Shown piece after piece: positions 7,075-13,246 of a DNA stretch of 15,165 nt. The stretch lies in the NCBI GenBank assembly GCA_035506255.1, contig DATJPS010000027.1:1-15165 (forward strand), read 5' to 3'. The translations under genes were made by a program, and so were the position numbers. The stretch is from CAIYXV01 sp035506255. GTDB lineage: Bacteria; Margulisbacteria; WOR-1; XYC2-FULL-46-14; WPAF01. Each line of letters starts with the position of its first letter. Position 1 is the stretch's first letter. The notes below the pieces were generated by a model. That model worked only from the letters and a program-made list of their open reading frames with translations. It ran no database searches and had not been told where the DNA came from.

Positions 7075-7773
7075 ATGCGTCCTTTTTCGCTATTCATACC
7101 CGCATACAACGAAGAAGAACTGCTGGAAAATAACCTCGTCCGGCTGGTCGATCACGTTAACCGTTTTAAATCACCCTACGAGATCATCATCATCAGCAAC
7201 GGTTCGACCGACCGGACAGAGTGGATCGGCAACGGCCTTTCCCGTCGTTTCCCGCAGATCAAATTCTTTTCCCTCCCGAAAAAGGGTGTGGGCCGCGCCT
7301 TCAAGCGGGGGCTGGCGGAATTCCGTTACGACCGGGTCGTCTTCATGGACGCCGATCTTTCCGCCGATCTGGCCTTTATAGACAAAGCGGTCCCCCTGCT
7401 GGACGATCATGCGATCGTGCTCGGCACCAAGATCAACGGCCTGCAGGACCGAAGCCTGTTCCGCAAGTTCGGAAGTCTTGTCTTTTATCTTTCGGTGCGG
7501 CTGATAATGGGAATGAAATATATCGATTACGCGCCGGGAGCAAAAGCGTACCGCCGGGAATTTTTGATGAAATACCTTCCTTACATCGATGATCATACCA
7601 GCTTTGTCCTCAATCTCACGTATATCGCTTCCATCAAGCGGCTCCCGGTGGCGGAGATATCCATCTCCTGCGATGACCGCCGTAAAAGCCGCTTCAATCT
7701 GATGATCGAGGCGTTGAGCAAATATCGCGGCCTGTTCGAATTAAGGTTCAGCCGGATGGCCGGGAAGCTCTGA
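7075..7773 (+). CDS. Family 2 glycosyltransferase, polyprenyl (dolichyl)-phosphate sugar synthase-like
   Basis: The 232-residue, single-domain GT2 enzyme shows the N-terminal IPAYNEEE (8-15), ISNGSTD and the metal/nucleotide-binding DAD (92-94, in FMDADLSAD), the arrangement of DPM1/ALG5-type enzymes. These transfer a sugar from a nucleotide donor to polyprenyl phosphate at the cytoplasmic face. No membrane helix is evident, so it would be a peripheral enzyme. A strong AGGAG (7064-7068) overlaps the stop of the radical SAM gene, and the gap is nine bases, making it the fourth operon gene. Together with the GT-C-like protein it forms a logical donor-maker and donor-user pair. The sugar cannot be read from the sequence. 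Confidence 0.85.
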   Translation: MRPFSLFIPAYNEEELLENNLVRLVDHVNRFKSPYEIIIISNGSTDRTEWIGNGLSRRFPQIKFFSLPKKGVGRAFKRGLAEFRYDRVVFMDADLSADLAFIDKAVPLLDDHAIVLGTKINGLQDRSLFRKFGSLVFYLSVRLIMGMKYIDYAPGAKAYRREFLMKYLPYIDDHTSFVLNLTYIASIKRLPVAEISISCDDRRKSRFNLMIEALSKYRGLFELRFSRMAGKL

Positions 7774-7799
7774 ACGCATTCCCGCCCGCGCCTCATCTA

Positions 7800-7808
7800 T
7801 GCTACAAT
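7800..7808 (+). promoter_or_regulatory. Extended -10 promoter of aroE, probably leaderless
   Basis: TGCTACAAT (TGn plus TACAAT) ends six bases before the aroE ATG at 7815. No Shine-Dalgarno sequence and no clear -35 box are visible. The 41-base gap after the GT2 gene contains no terminator-like hairpin. Confidence 0.55.
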
Positions 7809-7814
7809 CACGGC

Positions 7815-8630
7815 ATGAAAACCGTCGCGCTGATAGGCTACCCGATCGGACATTCGGTCTCGCCCGCCATGCATAACGCCGCTTACAGATCGCTCGGGCT
7901 TGATTTTGAATATGTCCCGCTCGAAGTCGCGCCGAACGACCTCAAAGAAGCGATCGAAGGGTTGAAGGCACTGCATTTTGCCGGGTTCAACGTAACCATC
8001 CCCCACAAAGAAGCGATCCTCGAACACCTTGACGAAGTGACCAGACTGGCGGAGGAGATCGGCGCCGTCAACACCGTACAGAACCAGGAAGGTAAGTTGA
8101 TCGGTTATAACACTGACGGCCCCGGGTTCATCGAATCCCTACGGGAGGACGCCGGCTTCGACCCGAAGGGGAAAAAATGCGTCCTTATTGGCGCGGGCGG
8201 GGCCGGGCGCGCGATCGCGGTATCGCTTTCGGAGAACAAGGCGAGATCGATCGCGATCTTCGACATCGCGGGCGAAAAAGCGGAAGAGCTGGCCGGATAT
8301 GTGGGGGGGCGCTCCGTTAAAGACCTGCAAAAGGAGATAGACGGCGCCGACCTGTTGGTCAACGCTTCGCCGATCGGCATGCATCCGAAGATCGAAGCCT
8401 CGCCGATTCCCGACGGTATCAGGCTCCATCGCAATCTGACAGTGTACGACCTGGTCTATAATCCTTACGAGACCCGTATGCTCCGCGCTGCCAAGGCGGC
8501 GGGGGCGAAGGCGGTCTCGGGGCTGGGAATGCTGGTAAGGCAGGGAGCGATCGCGTTCACCGTTTTTACCGGCAAGCTCGCGCCGATGGAATTGATGCGG
8601 CGGGCGGCCGAATCGGCCCTACATTCCTGA
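7815..8630 (+). CDS. aroE: Shikimate dehydrogenase
   Basis: AroE reduces 3-dehydroshikimate to shikimate in aromatic amino acid synthesis. The 271-residue length is typical. Shikimate-site residues are present: GHSVSP (S14, S16), NVTIPHKEA with catalytic K65, N86 and D101 in NTDGPGF. The nucleotide-binding loop is GAGGAG (127-132), and ASPIGMHP and the C-terminal GLGMLVRQGA are conserved. The usual NADP-selecting NRTxxR motif after the second Rossmann strand is replaced by FDIAGEKA, with Asp150 where NAD enzymes often bind the ribose, so NAD may be used. The gene appears to have its own promoter and lies outside any aro cluster. Its end overlaps the convergent phosphodiesterase gene by 12 bases. 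Confidence 0.95.
   Translation: MKTVALIGYPIGHSVSPAMHNAAYRSLGLDFEYVPLEVAPNDLKEAIEGLKALHFAGFNVTIPHKEAILEHLDEVTRLAEEIGAVNTVQNQEGKLIGYNTDGPGFIESLREDAGFDPKGKKCVLIGAGGAGRAIAVSLSENKARSIAIFDIAGEKAEELAGYVGGRSVKDLQKEIDGADLLVNASPIGMHPKIEASPIPDGIRLHRNLTVYDLVYNPYETRMLRAAKAAGAKAVSGLGMLVRQGAIAFTVFTGKLAPMELMRRAAESALHS
8619..8630. other. Twelve-base overlap of convergent gene ends
   Basis: The TGA of aroE (8628-8630) lies inside the last codons of the minus-strand phosphodiesterase, whose TAG is at 8619-8621. No terminator can lie between them. Confidence 0.9.
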
Positions 8631-9287
8631 TCTTAATCTTTCGATAAGCTTTGCCGGAAGTTCCGCTTTCCGCATCTTCTCCTGCACGCCTTGAATATCG
8701 TAATCGACCCGGTGAAGTATCGCTTCCCCGCTTTCGGGATTGAAGGTCACGTAAGCGGCGCGCGGATCGCCGTCCCGGGGCTGGCCGACGCTTCCGGGAT
8801 TGATGATCTTTTTATCGCCGTAATTTAGCATCAGCGGGCGGTGCGTGTGCCCGACAAAAAGATAGCGCGTTCTCATCAAATTGAACGTCGGTACCGCGGT
8901 GAAGATATTCTCCAGGTATTCTTCAAGCGGGGAGACCAGCCCGCCGTGGACCGCCGCAAAATCCCCGAATTCCATCGTGAGCGGAAGGCCTTTTATAAAT
9001 TCCCGGTTAGGTTCCGTCAATTCGGCCTGCGTCCAGCGGATCGCGCAGGCGGCGGCCGGGTTGAACCATTCGATCGGCATCTCTCCCAGCGCCGCTTTTT
9101 CGTGGTTGCCGGCGACCGACTTGATGTCATGCCTTTTTATCAGATCGCAGCATTCGTTGGGGTTGGGACCGTAGCCGATGATATCGCCCAGGCAAATAAT
9201 GCGGTCCATCCTGCCGGACAGGGCATCGAGAACTGAAAGCAGGGCTTCCAGGTTGCCGTGGACGTCTGCTATAATTCCATAGCGCAC
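8619..9287 (-). CDS. Metallophosphoesterase, YfcE/MJ0936 family
   Basis: The 222-residue protein has the complete calcineurin-like two-metal site: DVHGN (D8, H10), GDIIGYGP (D35), GNHE (N61, H62), VHG (H114) and GHTH (H147, H149). Members hydrolyse phosphodiesters or phosphomonoesters; the physiological substrate here cannot be told. The start is GTG at 9285-9287 because the family normally begins within a few residues of the first metal motif (here RYGIIADVHGN). A perfect extended -10 box on this strand ends six bases before it, so the mRNA is probably leaderless. It diverges from the UPF0280 gene with only 14 bases between start codons. Confidence 0.9.
   Translation of the reverse strand: MRYGIIADVHGNLEALLSVLDALSGRMDRIICLGDIIGYGPNPNECCDLIKRHDIKSVAGNHEKAALGEMPIEWFNPAAACAIRWTQAELTEPNREFIKGLPLTMEFGDFAAVHGGLVSPLEEYLENIFTAVPTFNLMRTRYLFVGHTHRPLMLNYGDKKIINPGSVGQPRDGDPRAAYVTFNPESGEAILHRVDYDIQGVQEKMRKAELPAKLIERLRSGM
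9267..9275 (+). promoter_or_regulatory. Extended -10 promoter of the UPF0280 gene
   Basis: TGCTATAAT lies inside the first codons of the minus-strand phosphodiesterase. The hexamer ends 26 bases before ATG 9302, giving a leader of about 20 bases with a weak GGGGA ribosome site near 9288. It faces the opposite-strand promoter at 9294-9302. Confidence 0.5.
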
Positions 9288-9293
9288 GGGGAA

Positions 9294-9302
9294 ATTATAA
9301 CA
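9294..9302 (-). promoter_or_regulatory. Extended -10 promoter of the phosphodiesterase gene, probably leaderless
   Basis: On the minus strand TGTTATAAT is a perfect extended -10 box ending six bases before the GTG at 9287. It includes the first base of the UPF0280 start codon. The predicted start sites of the two facing promoters (about 9287 and 9282) nearly coincide, so the promoters may exclude one another. Confidence 0.5.
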
Positions 9303-10024
9303 TGCAGGAAGAAAGGAAATACCGCGACTATATAAGATCTTCCGGACTGGTCAAGTTCACGGTGGCGGAACAGGAGACCGATCTTCTGATCCTGGCCAAA
9401 GAGGATTTGACCTTGAAAGCAAAGCCGCTCGTGGAAAGATACCGCAAGCAGCTGGAGAACTTCATTTCGCAGAATCCCGGTTTCAGGGAAGCGTTCCATC
9501 CTTTCCGCGTCCCATTCCTCTCCCCCCGGATCGTGCGCGACATGGCCTGGGCCGCCAAGCGCTGCATGGTGGGGCCGATGGCGGCGGTGGCGGGAGCGAT
9601 GGCGGAGGCGGTGGGGCGCGAATTGATGGTCTATTCGCGCGAAGTGATCGTCGAGAACGGTGGGGACAATTTCATCAGTATCAAAAGACCAATCAAGGTG
9701 GGGATCTTTGCGGGGGCTTCTCCCTTTTCAGAAAAGATCGCGCTCGAGATCGACCCGGCCGATTCGCCTTGCGGAGTATGCACTTCTTCCGGAACGGTGG
9801 GGCCTTCCTTTTCTTTCGGCAAGGCCGACGCGGTCTGCGTGGTGGCCCGGTCGGCGGCGCTGGCGGATGCCGCGGCCAGCGCGATCGGCAATGTGGTACA
9901 AGATGTCAATACGATCAACGATGGGCTGGAAGTGGCAAAGAAGATCAAAGGGCTGACCGGCGTTCTGATCATCAAGGACGACCGAATGGGCGCGATCGGG
10001 AAGATCAAGATCGTGTCGGTCTAG
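9302..10024 (+). CDS. UPF0280 family protein (ApbE-like fold)
   Basis: This 240-residue protein matches the UPF0280 family by the ordered motifs GLVKFTVAEQETDLLILA (15-32), GPMAAVAGAMAE (91-102), VENGGDNF (117-124), VGIFAG (133-138), CTSSGTVGPSFSFGKADAV (160-178) and ALADAAASAIGN (186-197). The family is found in archaea and many bacteria, has an ApbE-like fold and no established reaction. A link to flavin or cofactor chemistry is only analogy. The start fits the family N-terminus. Its TAG shares a CTAG palindrome with the stop of the convergent secretin gene. Confidence 0.82.
   Translation: MQEERKYRDYIRSSGLVKFTVAEQETDLLILAKEDLTLKAKPLVERYRKQLENFISQNPGFREAFHPFRVPFLSPRIVRDMAWAAKRCMVGPMAAVAGAMAEAVGRELMVYSREVIVENGGDNFISIKRPIKVGIFAGASPFSEKIALEIDPADSPCGVCTSSGTVGPSFSFGKADAVCVVARSAALADAAASAIGNVVQDVNTINDGLEVAKKIKGLTGVLIIKDDRMGAIGKIKIVSV
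10021..10024. other. Palindromic CTAG supplying both stop codons of a convergent pair
   Basis: TAG at 10022-10024 ends the UPF0280 gene and the reverse of 10021-10023 is the TAG of the secretin gene. The four-base overlap repeats the arrangement at 1931-1934. Confidence 0.95.
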
Positions 10025-11139
10025 ATCACGTACGGCGTTATCAGGAATAAGATCTCGGTCTTCTCTTTTTCCACCGTCCGGTTCTGAAAAAGCAGATTGA
10101 GCAGGGGTATCTGCCCGAGGATCGGCACGCGCGTCAGGCTGACCCGGTCTGTATCCGAGATCAATCCTCCAACCACGATCGTTTCCCCGTTCTTAACCCT
10201 TACCGTCGCCGAGGCGTTGCGCGTCGAGATCACGGGGAACTCTCCCGCCGCGGTGCTCCGCCATTCGGAAACGGACGACACCTCCGGCTGGAGCAAAGTG
10301 GTGATGCTGTTCTCGTTCCCCAGCTGGGGGACGATCTTGAGCTTGACCCCGGCGTCGATGTAATCGACCGTCCACTGGGTGGCGGTGGAGGAGGAGCAAA
10401 CCGGGACCGCATATGGGATGCGGTTGCCGATATTGATCACCGCCTCGCTGTTATCTAGCGTCGCGATCTTGGGGCTGGCTACCAGGTTCGCCTTCCCGCT
10501 ACCGAGCAGAAGGTTGAGCGTCGACATCACGTCCTCATTCTTGCCATTGATGAACTTGAACGTCCCGGAATTGTGGTCGATCCCGAACCGGATCGAATCT
10601 GACTCCGATACCTCCACCACCTTGCTTTCGATCAGGATCTGCGGGACCGGATAATCAAGGTCACCGATCAGCGTTTCCGCCTCGTCCAGGTCGCTCTCCT
10701 TTCCTCGGACGACCAGACTGTTGGCGCGCAGGCCGCAGGAACAGGTGACCGACGGCATGACCTTGGCCAGAAGAGCGGTGATCTTGTCGGCGGATGCATA
10801 TTTCAATCTGTAAACGCGCGATGCCGGTTTGTAAGCGGTCTGTGACAGGTCCTGCGGCAGGGTGGAAACGGTCATGACGTTCCCTTTCTTCTCGAAAGAA
10901 TAGCCGTTCGCTTTGAGGATCGACTGCAGCGCTTCTTCCGCGGTAGCGTCCTTTAAATGGACCGAAGTCCGTTTCGCCGCCCCCTGGTCGCTGCTCATGA
11001 TCAGGTCTATTCCCGCCTCTTTCGCCAGCGCCTGGCTCACGTCCGCCACCGATGCGTCCGAAAAATTGATCTCCACCGCCAACGCCGCCTGCCAGGGTAA
11101 CATCAACAGGAACAATCCGATGATCATCTTTTTAAGCAC
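10021..11139 (-). CDS. Short secretin of a type IV pilus / type II secretion system (PilQ/GspD-like)
   Basis: The 372-residue protein has a signal peptide (1-21), an STN-type domain (about 22-93), an N1-like repeat (about 107-163; RVYRLKYASADKI, then LVVRGKESDLDEAE) and the secretin beta-barrel domain (about 165-372). The last contains LVASPKIATLDN, VKNGETIVVGGL and the signature VPILGQIPLLNLLF, in which an Asn replaces the usual second Gly (VPxLGxIPxLGxLF). It should form the outer-membrane channel. It is shorter than typical PilQ or GspD, with few periplasmic repeats. The start is GTG at 11137-11139 with AAGGAGG seven bases upstream, inside the end of the lipoprotein gene; a 16-base overlap suggests translational coupling. 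ATG four codons later is an alternative start. Confidence 0.9.
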   Translation of the reverse strand: MLKKMIIGLFLLMLPWQAALAVEINFSDASVADVSQALAKEAGIDLIMSSDQGAAKRTSVHLKDATAEEALQSILKANGYSFEKKGNVMTVSTLPQDLSQTAYKPASRVYRLKYASADKITALLAKVMPSVTCSCGLRANSLVVRGKESDLDEAETLIGDLDYPVPQILIESKVVEVSESDSIRFGIDHNSGTFKFINGKNEDVMSTLNLLLGSGKANLVASPKIATLDNSEAVINIGNRIPYAVPVCSSSTATQWTVDYIDAGVKLKIVPQLGNENSITTLLQPEVSSVSEWRSTAAGEFPVISTRNASATVRVKNGETIVVGGLISDTDRVSLTRVPILGQIPLLNLLFQNRTVEKEKTEILFLITPYVI

Positions 11140-11489
11140 AATTTTACCTCCTTGTCGTCAATCGAAGCTATGCGATAGCCACCTATTTCCTCACCAATGC
11201 CAAAGACCAATCCTTTTCCGCCGATCTCGATCACCGCTCCCGGGTCGTCCCCCAGGACCGTTCCGGTAAGCCGGACGTATCCGCACGAAAGCATTACCGG
11301 TTCCGCGCCGAACCGCAGCGTGATCTCTTTTCCGTTCGCCGGGCGGCCGTAGACCAGCACCGGTCCGCGGGACGGCGTTTCCACTTCCACGGTCGGAGTT
11401 TCATTTGAAGTGGTCGTGGGTGTTTGCTCCGAATAGGAACAGGAGGATAGAGCAAAAGCCAGTAACAGCAGCAGGAATAAACATCTCAT
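11124..11489 (-). CDS. PilP-like outer-envelope lipoprotein
   Basis: The 121-residue product has a lipoprotein signal with lipobox LSSC (lipidated C17), a Thr/Glu/Pro-rich linker (about 18-45) and a small beta domain (about 46-121). Its segment AVIEIGGKGLVFGIG, then GGYRIASID, resembles the PilP/GspC homology domain that docks to secretin periplasmic domains. Position directly upstream of, and overlapping, the secretin gene supports this role. The region before the ATG is pyrimidine-rich (TTTTCCCTTCTTC) and lacks a Shine-Dalgarno site, unlike the secretin gene. It may be co-transcribed with hisB or start from an internal promoter. Family assignment is by pattern, so moderate. Confidence 0.72.
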   Translation of the reverse strand: MRCLFLLLLLAFALSSCSYSEQTPTTTSNETPTVEVETPSRGPVLVYGRPANGKEITLRFGAEPVMLSCGYVRLTGTVLGDDPGAVIEIGGKGLVFGIGEEIGGYRIASIDDKEVKLCLKR

Positions 11490-11577
11490 GAAGAAGGGAA
11501 AAGCAATTATTGCGCCGGGGATCCAGCCCCGTTTACATTATATATAGCGGATATTTCGTCGCGGAAGACGGGATTTG
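11490..11577 (-). promoter_or_regulatory. Gap between hisB and the lipoprotein gene, possible promoter and leader hairpins
   Basis: On the minus strand a consensus TATAAT (11537-11542) lies 47 bases before the lipoprotein start, without a convincing -35 box or TG extension. The leader it would produce holds a five-base-stem hairpin CGGGG-N6-CCCCG (11516-11531) and a four-base-stem GCAA-TAA-TTGC (11503-11513) followed by TTTT. Neither stem is strong enough for a confident terminator. This is the second-longest non-coding stretch in the window. Confidence 0.3.
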
Positions 11578-12204
11578 CTACAGTTTGCCCTTGGTGGACG
11601 GCACCCCTTTTTTTCGGGGGTTGATCTCGCAGGCGCGCATCAACGCCACGCCGAACGCTTTGAAGATCGCCTCGATCTTGTGGTGGGTGTTCTTGCCGCG
11701 GACCAGGTCGATGTGGAGCGAGATCCCGGCCTTGTAAACAAAAGATTCGAAGAACTCCCTCAGCATTTCATCATCAAGGTACATCTTAACTTTCTGTTTT
11801 CCGACTTCGGCGTAGACCAGCTCTTTGTCGAACTTTGCTTTGAAGGTGAAATGAGGCCGGCCGGAAATGTCGACCGCCGCTTTCACTTCCGCCAGCGACT
11901 CGTCCATCGGGACGATGGCATGACCGTAGCGCTCGATCTTCAACTTTTTCCCCGCCGCTTTAGCGAACGCCTCCCCCAGTGCCAGACCTGTATCCTCTAC
12001 CAGATGGTGCAGGTCTACTTCCAGGTCCCCTTTAGCCTGCAGTTGCAGGTCGAACAATCCGTGCTTCGAGAAGAGCGTCAGCATGTGGCCTATGAACGGT
12101 ATCGGATATTTGATCGAGCTCTTCCCCGTTCCGTCTATCACCAATTTTATCTTGATATCGGTCTCTTTCGTTTTCCGATGGACCTCGCCGATCCGCTTTT
12201 TCAT
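11578..12204 (-). CDS. hisB: Imidazoleglycerol-phosphate dehydratase
   Basis: HisB performs the dehydration step of histidine synthesis. The 208-residue monofunctional enzyme shows both duplicated metal-site motifs, DLHHLVEDTG (64-73) and KNTHHKIEAIFKAF (171-184), plus IGHML (38-42) and MDESL (100-104). The N-terminus carries about ten extra residues (MKKRIGEVHR) before the usual KTKET. The ATG begins one base after the ruvB stop, with AAGGAAG inside the ruvB end as ribosome site, so the two are co-translated. No other histidine gene is in the window. Confidence 0.96.
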   Translation of the reverse strand: MKKRIGEVHRKTKETDIKIKLVIDGTGKSSIKYPIPFIGHMLTLFSKHGLFDLQLQAKGDLEVDLHHLVEDTGLALGEAFAKAAGKKLKIERYGHAIVPMDESLAEVKAAVDISGRPHFTFKAKFDKELVYAEVGKQKVKMYLDDEMLREFFESFVYKAGISLHIDLVRGKNTHHKIEAIFKAFGVALMRACEINPRKKGVPSTKGKL

Positions 12205-12205
12205 T

Positions 12206-13246
12206 TTATACTTCCTTAAATAATTTTTCCGTCGCGACCGCCGCCTTCTTCGGCGGCTTCAATCCCAGATGCTCGTATGCCAGCGGGGTCGCCATCCTTC
12301 CCCTGGGAGTTCGTTCGATGAACCCCAATTGTAACAGATACGGTTCGTAAACATCCTCGATCGTGTCCACCTCTTCCGAAATGGAGGCGGAGATCGTTTC
12401 CACGCCCACCGGCCCCCCGCCGTACTTTTCGATGATCGTCTTGAGATAGCGGCGATCGGTGGCGTCCAGCCCCAGCTCGTCTATCCCAAGCTTGTCCAGC
12501 GCTTCTTTCGCCACTTCCCGGGTTATCACTCCGGCCGCTTTTACCTGCGCGTAATCGCGCACCCGGCGAAGGAGGCGGTTGGCAATTCGGGGCGTGCCGC
12601 GAGAGCGCATTGAGATCTCTTTCGCTCCGTCCGGTTTTATCTCGATCCCGAACACCTGCGCCGCCCGGTCGATTATCTGTTCCAGTTCGGTGAACGTATA
12701 AAATTCAAGACGCAGGATCATGCCGAACCGGTCGCGAAGCGGCGCGCTCAAGAGCCCGACGCGCGTGGTCGCGCCGATCAGCGTGAACTTGGGAAGATCG
12801 AGCCGGATGCTGCGCGCGCTCGGCCCCTTACCGATCACGATATCGATGCAGTAATCCTCCATCGCCGGGTAAAGCACCTCTTCGATCACTTTGTTCAGGC
12901 GGTGGATCTCGTCGACGAACAGGATGTCGTTCGCCTTGAGGTTGGTGAGGATCGAGGCGAGGTCGCCGGGGCGCTCGATCGCCGGGCCGGAAGTGGTGCG
13001 GATGTTTACCCCCATCTCGTGCGCCATGATGTTCGAAAGCGTGGTCTTGCCGAGCCCGGGCGGGCCGTAAAACAGGATATGCTCCAGCGGTTCTTTGCGT
13101 TCGGTCGCGGCGCGCATCAATATCTTGAGGTTCTCTTTAAGCTTACCCTGCCCGACGAACGAGTCGAGCTTTTTGGGACGCAGCGATCCCAGATCGAGGT
13201 CTTCGTCCCTTTTTTCGAGGTTAACGATCCTAGCTTCTTCCGCCAT
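12206..13246 (-). CDS. ruvB: Holliday junction branch migration ATPase RuvB
   Basis: RuvB is the hexameric motor that, with RuvA, drives branch migration of Holliday junctions. The 346-residue length is standard. It shows Walker A GPPGLGKTT (61-69), Walker B DEIH (112-115), ATTR (159-162), the arginine-finger region PLRDRFG (169-175) and the C-terminal winged helix ending in RTPRGRMATPLAYEHLG. The N-terminal SLRPKKLDSFVGQ is also typical. ATG 13244-13246 is preceded by AAGAGG and lies within the last codons of the transglycosylase gene (17-base overlap). No ruvA or ruvC is adjacent in the window. Confidence 0.97.
   Translation of the reverse strand: MAEEARIVNLEKRDEDLDLGSLRPKKLDSFVGQGKLKENLKILMRAATERKEPLEHILFYGPPGLGKTTLSNIMAHEMGVNIRTTSGPAIERPGDLASILTNLKANDILFVDEIHRLNKVIEEVLYPAMEDYCIDIVIGKGPSARSIRLDLPKFTLIGATTRVGLLSAPLRDRFGMILRLEFYTFTELEQIIDRAAQVFGIEIKPDGAKEISMRSRGTPRIANRLLRRVRDYAQVKAAGVITREVAKEALDKLGIDELGLDATDRRYLKTIIEKYGGGPVGVETISASISEEVDTIEDVYEPYLLQLGFIERTPRGRMATPLAYEHLGLKPPKKAAVATEKLFKEV

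Noticed and set aside
7774..7814. Terminator between the GT2 gene and aroE
   Set aside because: No stem-loop followed by a T-run is visible in the 41 bases; only the extended -10 box stands out.
11575..12219. Long plus-strand frame (214 codons) opposite hisB
   Set aside because: It is a complementary-strand shadow of hisB, which has all its catalytic motifs; the same applies to the long frames opposite 3326-3877 and 5272-5895.
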